Source of the DNA: VGBK01 sp043810615
Lineage (GTDB): Bacteria; Actinomycetota; Acidimicrobiia; Spongiisociales; UBA11373
DNA length: 10,080 nucleotides
Direction of reading: 5' to 3'
Assembly: GCA_043810615.1 (NCBI GenBank)
Contig: JBDROA010000117.1
Span: 1 to 10,080 of the forward strand
Shown one piece after another: positions 5,476 to 10,080 of this stretch (its first letter is position 1; each line of letters begins with the position of its first letter). Below the pieces are notes generated by a model. It made no database searches. It was not told the origin of the DNA and was given only the letters and a program-made list of their open reading frames with translations. The translations under genes were made by a program, and so were the position numbers.

Positions 5476-8052
5476 TCAGTCGGCGGCTTCGAGGCGGAGG
5501 CCGTCGTCGCCGGGTTCCACTCGCACGGTGTCGCCGTCGCCGTAGCGGCCCTCCAGTAGGGCGGAGGCCAGGCGGTCGGCGATCTCCTTCTGGATGAGGC
5601 GCTTCAGCGGCCGGGCCCCGAAGGCGGGGTCGTAGCCGTGCTCCGCCAGCCAGTCGCGGGCCGCCGGGGCCAGGTCGAGGGTCAGGCGGCGGGCGGCGAG
5701 GCGGCGGCGCAGGTGCTCCGCCTGGATGTCGACGATGGCGCTCAGGTCGGCGCGGGTGAGGCGGTGGAACACGATCACCTCGTCGACCCGGTTGAGGAAC
5801 TCGGGGCGAAAAGTGCGGTGCACCACCTCGAGCACCCTGGCCCGCGCCGTCTCCTCGGGAAGGCCGGGGTCGATGAGCTCCGACCCCAGGTTGGAGGTCA
5901 TGATGAGGACGGCGTTGCTGAAGTCGACGGTGCGCCCGTGGCCGTCGGTGAGGCGGCCGTCGTCGAGGACCTGGAGGAGCACGTTGAAGACGTCGGGGTG
6001 CGCCTTTTCGATCTCGTCGAGGAGGACCACGGAGTAGGGGCGGCGGCGCACCGCCTCGGTCAGCTGCCCGCCCTCGTCGTAGCCGACGTAGCCGGGAGGG
6101 GCGCCGATGAGGCGGCTCACCGTGTGCTTCTCCATGTACTCCGACATGTCGAGGCGGACCATGGCCCGGTCGTCGTCGAAGAGGAACTCGGCCAGGGCCC
6201 GGGCCAGCTCGGTCTTGCCCACCCCGGTGGGGCCGAGGAAGATGAACGAACCGATCGGGCGGTGCGGGTCCGAGAGGCCGGCCCGGGAGCGGCGCACCGC
6301 GTCGGCCACCGCGGACACGGCAGCGTCCTGGCCCACCACCCGGTGGTGCAGGTGCTCCTCGAGGCGGATCAGCTTGTGCACCTCGCCCTCCATGAGGCGG
6401 GAGACCGGCACGCCGGTCCAGCGGCTCACCACCTCGGCCACGTCCTCCTCGTCCACCTCCTCCTTCAGCATGCGGAGGGTGGCCTGGAGGTCCTCCAGCG
6501 CCTTCTGGGCGGCGGTGAGACGGGCCGCCAGGGCGGGGAGGGTGCCGTAGCGCAGTTCGGCGGCGCGCTGCAGGTCGCCGACCCGCTCGGCGCGCTCGGC
6601 GGCGGCCCGGGCCTGCTCCGTCTCCTCCTTGACGGCGCTGATGGCGGCGATGGCCTCCTTCTCCTGCTCCCAGTGGGCGGTGAGGCGGCCCACGTTGGCC
6701 TCGACCTCGGCCAGTTCGGTCTCAAGGGAGGCGAGCCGCTCCTTGGCGGCGGCGTCCTTCTCCTTCTTTAGGGCGGCGCGCTCGATCTCCAACTGGCGCC
6801 GCCGCCGCTCCAGTTCGTCGATCTCCTCGGGCATCGAGTCGATCTCGATGCGGAGGCGGCTGGCGGCCTCGTCGATGAGATCGATCGCCTTGTCGGGCAG
6901 GTGCCGCCCGGTGATGTAGCGGTCGGAGAGCATCGCCGCGGCCACCAGGGCCGAATCGGTGATGCGCACCCCGTGGTGCACCTCGTAGCGCTCCTTGAGG
7001 CCGCGCAGGATGCCCACGGTGTCCTCCACCGAAGGCGCTTCGACCAGCACCGGCTGGAAGCGCCGCTCCAGGGCGGCGTCCTTCTCGAGATGCTTGCGGT
7101 ACTCGTCGAGGGTGGTGGCCCCGATCATGCGCAGCTCACCCCGGGCCAGCATCGGCTTGAGCATGTTCGAGGCGTCCATGCCGCCCTCGGCGGCCCCGGC
7201 ACCGACGATGGTGTGCAGTTCGTCGATGAAGGTGATGACCCGGCCCTGGGCGGCCTTGATCTCGTTGAGGGTGGCCTTCAGCCGCTCCTCGAACTCGCCG
7301 CGGTACTTGGCCCCGGCCACCATGGCGGCCAGGTCGAGGGCGACGAGGCGCTTGCTCTTGAGGCCCTCGGGGACGTCGCCGGCCACGATGCGCCCGGCGA
7401 GGCCCTCGACGATGGCCGTCTTGCCCACCCCCGGCTCGCCGATGAGGACCGGGTTGTTCTTGGTGCGGCGGGAGAGCACCTGGATGACCCGGCGGATCTC
7501 CTCGTCGCGCCCGATGACCGGGTCCAGCTTGCCCCGCCGGGCTTCTTCGACCAGGTCGCGGCCGTACTGCTCGAGGGCGTTGAAGGTGCCCTCGGGGTCG
7601 GGGGAGGTGACCCGGGCGGCGCCGCGGACCTCGGCGAGGGCCTGGAGCATCGCCTCCCGGTTCGCCCCGGCGGCGCGCAGGGCATCGCCGGCCGCTCCTG
7701 TGGAGGCGGCCAGGGCGAGCAGGAGGTGCTCTACCGAGGTGTAGTCGTCCTTCATGGCGGTGCGCTCGGCGTCGGCGGCCTCGAGGACCCGGAGGAGGTC
7801 GGGGGAGAGGCCGGTGGAGGTGTCCCCGAAGACCCGGGGGATGCGGTCCAGGGCCTCGCCGAGGAGGCCCCGCAGGGCAGCAGGGTCGGTGCCGAGGCGG
7901 GACAGCACGGGGTAGACGAGGCCGTCGCCCTGCCCGAGGAGGGCCACCAGGAGGTGCTCCGGCATGGCTGCCTGGTGGTGGCGGGCCTGGGCGTCGCCGG
8001 CGGCGGCCTGGACGGCCTGCTGGGCTTTGTGGGTGAAGGTGTTCAGGTCCAT
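5476..8052 (-). CDS. clpB: ATP-dependent disaggregase ClpB (Hsp104 family)
   Basis: This is a complete 858-aa ClpB, the cytosolic AAA+ hexamer that threads aggregated proteins with DnaK/DnaJ/GrpE. The N-domain (1-~145) has two Clp repeats. NBD1 carries Walker A GEPGVGKT at 205-212, a pore-loop KYRGEFEER, and Walker B VITFIDE at 272-278. A coiled-coil middle domain (about 405-525, rich in Glu/Arg/Lys) marks ClpB rather than ClpC or ClpA. NBD2 has Walker A GPTGVGKT at 607-614, pore loop PPGYVGY, Walker B VVLLDE at 675-680, and sensor 2 GARPLKR at 812-818. The ATG at 8050-8052 is preceded by GGAGAC (8058-8063). All catalytic motifs are intact. It is the first gene of a probable (-) operon with the two AMIN-like genes, and its upstream region shows stress-type control signals. 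Confidence 0.98.
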   Translation of the reverse strand: MDLNTFTHKAQQAVQAAAGDAQARHHQAAMPEHLLVALLGQGDGLVYPVLSRLGTDPAALRGLLGEALDRIPRVFGDTSTGLSPDLLRVLEAADAERTAMKDDYTSVEHLLLALAASTGAAGDALRAAGANREAMLQALAEVRGAARVTSPDPEGTFNALEQYGRDLVEEARRGKLDPVIGRDEEIRRVIQVLSRRTKNNPVLIGEPGVGKTAIVEGLAGRIVAGDVPEGLKSKRLVALDLAAMVAGAKYRGEFEERLKATLNEIKAAQGRVITFIDELHTIVGAGAAEGGMDASNMLKPMLARGELRMIGATTLDEYRKHLEKDAALERRFQPVLVEAPSVEDTVGILRGLKERYEVHHGVRITDSALVAAAMLSDRYITGRHLPDKAIDLIDEAASRLRIEIDSMPEEIDELERRRRQLEIERAALKKEKDAAAKERLASLETELAEVEANVGRLTAHWEQEKEAIAAISAVKEETEQARAAAERAERVGDLQRAAELRYGTLPALAARLTAAQKALEDLQATLRMLKEEVDEEDVAEVVSRWTGVPVSRLMEGEVHKLIRLEEHLHHRVVGQDAAVSAVADAVRRSRAGLSDPHRPIGSFIFLGPTGVGKTELARALAEFLFDDDRAMVRLDMSEYMEKHTVSRLIGAPPGYVGYDEGGQLTEAVRRRPYSVVLLDEIEKAHPDVFNVLLQVLDDGRLTDGHGRTVDFSNAVLIMTSNLGSELIDPGLPEETARARVLEVVHRTFRPEFLNRVDEVIVFHRLTRADLSAIVDIQAEHLRRRLAARRLTLDLAPAARDWLAEHGYDPAFGARPLKRLIQKEIADRLASALLEGRYGDGDTVRVEPGDDGLRLEAAD

Positions 8053-8069
8053 GTGGTGTCTCCAACCCT

Positions 8070-8098
8070 GTCAACAACGGCTTGAGTAAGACCATTCC
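8070..8098 (-). promoter_or_regulatory. Candidate ECF/stress sigma promoter of clpB (SigR/SigH type)
   Basis: On the minus strand GGAAT (8098-8094) and GTT (8075-8073) are spaced by exactly 18 bases, the consensus layout for the thiol/heat-stress sigma factors SigR of Streptomyces and SigH of Mycobacterium. Mycobacterial clpB is known to belong to the SigH regulon. The predicted transcript would have a very short leader of about 10-13 nt with its GGAGAC near +1. That is a little tight, so the match may be fortuitous. Confidence 0.45.
8081..8087. promoter_or_regulatory. HspR-like half-site inside the clpB promoter spacer
   Basis: CTTGAGT equals one perfect arm of the HAIR element (CTTGAGT-N7-ACTCAAG) bound by the HspR repressor, which controls clpB and dnaK in actinobacteria. 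The expected second arm, seven bases on, is TTCCGAA and does not match, so only a half-site is supported. It lies between the -35 and -10 boxes proposed for clpB. A tandem TAAGC-G-TAAGC (8106-8116) and an ATCAAG (8119-8124) lie further upstream in the only AT-rich patch of the region. Confidence 0.3.
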
Positions 8099-8167
8099 GA
8101 AAATCTAAGCGTAAGCATATCAAGACCGAGGGTGCTGCGCGGGGGTCTCGCTGGCCGGGTGTCCCCT

Positions 8168-8200
8168 CCCACGGTGTGGGGCGCTGTGGTGGAGAGCGCC
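8168..8200. other. Two adjoining hairpins upstream of clpB
   Basis: CCCAC-GGT-GTGGG (8168-8180) and GGCGCT-N9-AGCGCC (8180-8200) sit end to end, followed by a third much stronger hairpin at 8209-8239. No gene is recognisable in 8131-8278. The cluster may be an insulating terminator array between the two (-) transcription units. Confidence 0.35.
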
Positions 8201-8208
8201 GGACGCGG

Positions 8209-8239
8209 CCGGGCCCGGGCCGTCGAGGCCCGGGCCCGG
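8209..8239 (-). terminator. Very stable GC hairpin, probable terminator of the four-cysteine secreted-protein gene
   Basis: CCGGGCCCGGGCC (8209-8221) and GGCCCGGGCCCGG (8227-8239) are perfect 13-bp all-GC arms around a GTCGA loop. It starts 39 bp past the stop codon of the minus-strand gene ending at 8279. There is no U-tract. Each arm is itself nearly palindromic. Confidence 0.55.
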
Positions 8240-8278
8240 TTCCCCCTCAGGCGCCCCAGCGACGGGCGGCCGCATCGC

Positions 8279-8830
8279 TCAGGGCAGGGATATCGTCAGA
8301 GTGACCTGGGCTCGGGGGCGTCCCGACATCAGGGCGTAGAACACCAGAGGATGGGGTGCTCCGGTCTGGGCCATGACCGGCACCCCGTCGATCCATTCCC
8401 CAAACTGGACGCCGCAAGCATTGACCGTGGCGGCCGGGATCTGATAGGGCAGGGGCTGCACCAGAGGGAAGGCGGGCGACCGCAGGTCGACGCCCCCGCA
8501 CGAGTCTCCCGGGCTGTAGCTGTCACGCGGCACCAGGAGCAGGCGCAGGATGGTCCCGTTGGCGGTGGCCGTCACCGTCCACACCCCGGCCGCGGCGGCC
8601 AGGTCGGCGGGCACATCCACGCACATCGCGTCGCTCTTGCCGGCCAGCGTGAAGGTGAAACCCGTCGGCGTGAAGGCGAGGGCGTGGGAAGCCTGATCGA
8701 CCCCCATCTCCTCACAGGTGTAGCCGGCGAGGGGCTGTGCCGGAGGCTTCGCCTTCCCCGCGGCCGCCGCCGTCGCCCCCAGCGGCAGCACCAGTGCTGC
8801 CGCCATCAGGTTGATCCACAAGCGCTTCAT
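8279..8830 (-). CDS. Small secreted four-cysteine protein of unknown family
   Basis: A 183-aa protein starting at the ATG at 8828-8830, which has GGAGGA four bases upstream (8835-8840). A longer reading frame from 8929 is rejected because its first 33 residues would come from a hairpin and low-complexity Gly/Pro sequence. Residues 1-~24 form a typical Sec signal peptide (MKRLWIN, hydrophobic core, TAAAA) with no lipobox cysteine. The mature part is rich in beta-prone strands (ALAFTPTGFTFTLAG, AGVWTVTATANGTILRLLLVP, RAQVTLTISLP). It has four cysteines (39, 70, 111, 139) that could form two disulfides. I do not recognise the family and assign no function. It lies 71 bp downstream of the Asp-box protein gene on the same strand, so the two may be co-transcribed despite a hairpin between them. 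Confidence 0.75.
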   Translation of the reverse strand: MKRLWINLMAAALVLPLGATAAAAGKAKPPAQPLAGYTCEEMGVDQASHALAFTPTGFTFTLAGKSDAMCVDVPADLAAAAGVWTVTATANGTILRLLLVPRDSYSPGDSCGGVDLRSPAFPLVQPLPYQIPAATVNACGVQFGEWIDGVPVMAQTGAPHPLVFYALMSGRPRAQVTLTISLP

Positions 8831-8845
8831 GTCTTCCTCCATCTC

Positions 8846-8876
8846 GGGCGGCCCGCCCCCGTTCGGGGGGCCGCCC
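8846..8876 (-). terminator. Hairpin between the Asp-box gene and the four-cysteine secreted-protein gene
   Basis: GGGCGGCC (8846-8853) pairs with GGCCGCCC (8869-8876). After a 2-base bulge, four more C-G pairs close a CGTTC loop. It begins 25 bases past the stop of the upstream gene and ends shortly before the ribosome site of the next. It is a possible attenuator or partial terminator setting the ratio of the two proteins. Confidence 0.5.
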
Positions 8877-8901
8877 GCACCCTTCCTCGTGGTGCCCTCG
8901 T

Positions 8902-10080
8902 TCAGTCCTGATCCCAAGTGCCGATCCACACCGCGCCGCGCCCGTCGGCGCCGATCATCGGACTCCCGCCGGGGATCTGGCCCTCCTGCAGAGAGCCGCG
9001 GTCCCCCCCGACGGCGATGAAGCGGGAGCCGAACAGGACGACGTCGCTGATGTCGGGAGTGTCGGCGACGAAGGCCGGATCTCCGCGACCGAGTCGGTAG
9101 AGCGTCGCGCCGCCGTCGTCAGAAACCCAGACTCCGGCTGCCGACCCCCACGTCCGCCCCACCACGACGAGGCGATCCCCGTCCCAGGCGGTCCTGCTGC
9201 CCGCAGGTGGAGACCCGAAGGGGGCCTCGGCCACCTCCCAGCTGGCGCCGTCGGCAGACACCAGCGCGTGATCCCAGCCGAACGCCAGGATGCGCGTCCC
9301 GTGGGGGCTGGCGGCCACCTGCTCGAACTGAGTCTCCAGGCCCACCGGCCCCTCCTGGATGAGGGTCCATTCCACTCCGTCGGACGACACCCAGATGGCA
9401 CTCGTTGGGTTCTCGAGTCCGATTACCCGACCCACGGCGACCACGCCGGGCCCGGCGGCGACTGCGTCGTAGACCTCGGCAAGGCGGAAGACGTCGCCGG
9501 TGGCCCTGGTCCAGGTCACCCCGTCATCGGAGTACCAAAGGCCGTCGGCACCCACGGTCACCAGCCTCCCGCCCACCTCTAGCACCCGGCCGGGGAAGCC
9601 CACGAGCGCCGGTTCGACCCGCGACCAGTTGCGGCCGTCCGGACTCGTCCAGTGGGCGGGGTGGGGCCAGTCGTATCCCACCGCGATGAGCCCGTCGCCG
9701 CCCTCCCACACGTCGAGGAGGAACTCGTCGCTGGCGGTGGTGCGGCCGTCGGGGAACAGGGCTGCGGCAACGTCGACTCGCTCCCAGGCCAGGCCGTCGG
9801 AAGAAACCCACACCGCCGCATCGCTGTACCAGTCCGCCGGCCACGGTTCCTCGAGGACGTAGCCCACGGCCACTAGACCCGGCCCGCCCGTCGTCACCGC
9901 GGTGATCCAGGCATCGTCGAACACCGGATCGGCGGCAAGGCGCTCCCAGGTCATTCCCAGGGCGTCGGGGAAAGACGGCACGGTGGTCGTGGTGGCCGGC
10001 GCGGCGGTGGTCGTAGTGCCCGCGGTAGTGGTCGGAGCCGGGGCCGTGGTAGTGGGAGCCAGAGTGGTGGTGACGGTGGT
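8902..10080 (-). CDS. Secreted Asp-box (BNR-like) repeat protein, 5' end beyond the window
   Basis: At least 392 aa are visible. The frame has a GTG at 9981, but it stays open to the window edge and upstream of the GTG it encodes a Thr/Ala/Pro-rich linker (TTTVTTTLAP style). That linker is like those of the two AMIN-like proteins, so the true start, probably with a signal peptide or lipobox, lies outside. The rest contains six Asp-box motifs of the form S-x-D-G-x-x-W: SSDGLAW, SPDGRNW, SDDGVTW, SSDGVEW, SADGASW and the degenerate SDDGGAT. Each is preceded by a strand such as GLVAVGY or RLVVVGR. This is the signature of a six- or seven-bladed beta-propeller of the sialidase/BNR or YCF48 superfamily. 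No sialidase catalytic Arg triad is evident, so it is more likely a binding or scaffold protein at the cell surface. The four-cysteine secreted protein follows on the same strand. Confidence 0.8.
   Translation of the reverse strand, partial: TTVTTTLAPTTTAPAPTTTAGTTTTAAPATTTTVPSFPDALGMTWERLAADPVFDDAWITAVTTGGPGLVAVGYVLEEPWPADWYSDAAVWVSSDGLAWERVDVAAALFPDGRTTASDEFLLDVWEGGDGLIAVGYDWPHPAHWTSPDGRNWSRVEPALVGFPGRVLEVGGRLVTVGADGLWYSDDGVTWTRATGDVFRLAEVYDAVAAGPGVVAVGRVIGLENPTSAIWVSSDGVEWTLIQEGPVGLETQFEQVAASPHGTRILAFGWDHALVSADGASWEVAEAPFGSPPAGSRTAWDGDRLVVVGRTWGSAAGVWVSDDGGATLYRLGRGDPAFVADTPDISDVVLFGSRFIAVGGDRGSLQEGQIPGGSPMIGADGRGAVWIGTWDQD

Noticed and set aside
6901..8085. Long plus-strand open frame (394 codons), and another at 5638-6771
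   Set aside because: Both are antisense to clpB, whose motifs are complete; they are high-GC shadow frames with no family features.
8081..8101. Complete HAIR (HspR) operator upstream of clpB
   Set aside because: Only the CTTGAGT arm matches; the second arm at the right spacing does not, so only a half-site is reported.
8102..8123. Housekeeping promoter for clpB (TTGATA with TAGATT)
   Set aside because: The spacing between the two boxes is only 10 bases, too short for a sigma-70 type promoter.
8831..8929. Extended N-terminus for the four-cysteine secreted protein (start at 8929)
   Set aside because: The extra residues cover a strong hairpin and the 3' end of the upstream gene. The ATG at 8830 has a good ribosome site and begins a signal peptide.

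Overview
This is a GC-rich window whose protein style points to an uncultured actinobacterium, probably Acidimicrobiia-like. That placement is inferred from three things: many GTG/TTG starts, secreted proteins with long threonine-rich linkers after a lipobox or membrane anchor, and a stress-type promoter in front of clpB. No rRNA, tRNA, CRISPR array, transposase or phage gene is visible.

Layout, left to right. (1) 1-495 (+): C-terminal part of a WYL-domain protein, open at the left edge. (2) 496-1266: no intact gene. It holds hairpins and, on the minus strand at 865-1134, a decayed copy of the lipoprotein gene found at 3998-4657. This copy has lost its start codon and, through a clean deletion, its whole C-terminal domain. 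A 17-bp perfect palindrome abuts a possible -35 box just before the next gene. (3) 1267-3896 (+): two tandem, 4-bp-overlapping CorC/CNNM-type genes (DUF21 membrane domain, CBS pair, CorC_HlyC domain), probably for Mg2+/Co2+ export or homeostasis. (4) 3998-5426 (-): two paralogous surface proteins with a C-terminal AMIN-like domain. One is a lipoprotein and the other is anchored by a membrane helix. Between them lies a hexanucleotide microsatellite with G-quadruplex potential on the coding strand. (5) 5476-8052 (-): complete clpB disaggregase, with a candidate SigR/SigH-type promoter and an HspR-like half-site upstream. (6) 8053-8278: clpB control region and a cluster of hairpins. (7) 8279-8830 (-): small secreted four-cysteine protein of unknown family. 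(8) 8902-10080 (-): an Asp-box (BNR-like) repeat protein that runs off the right edge and begins, as far as visible, in a Thr-rich linker.

The genes form a (+) ion-transport operon converging on a (-) block. In the (-) block clpB, the TM-anchored AMIN-like protein and the AMIN-like lipoprotein may be co-transcribed, with 49- and 115-bp gaps. A second (-) unit holds the Asp-box protein followed by the Cys-rich secreted protein. The strongest unusual signals are the lipoprotein duplication and deletion (with its microhomology joint), the G4-forming hexamer tract in front of the lipoprotein, the palindrome in front of the corC pair, and the clpB stress promoter. I found no convincing new multi-gene system.
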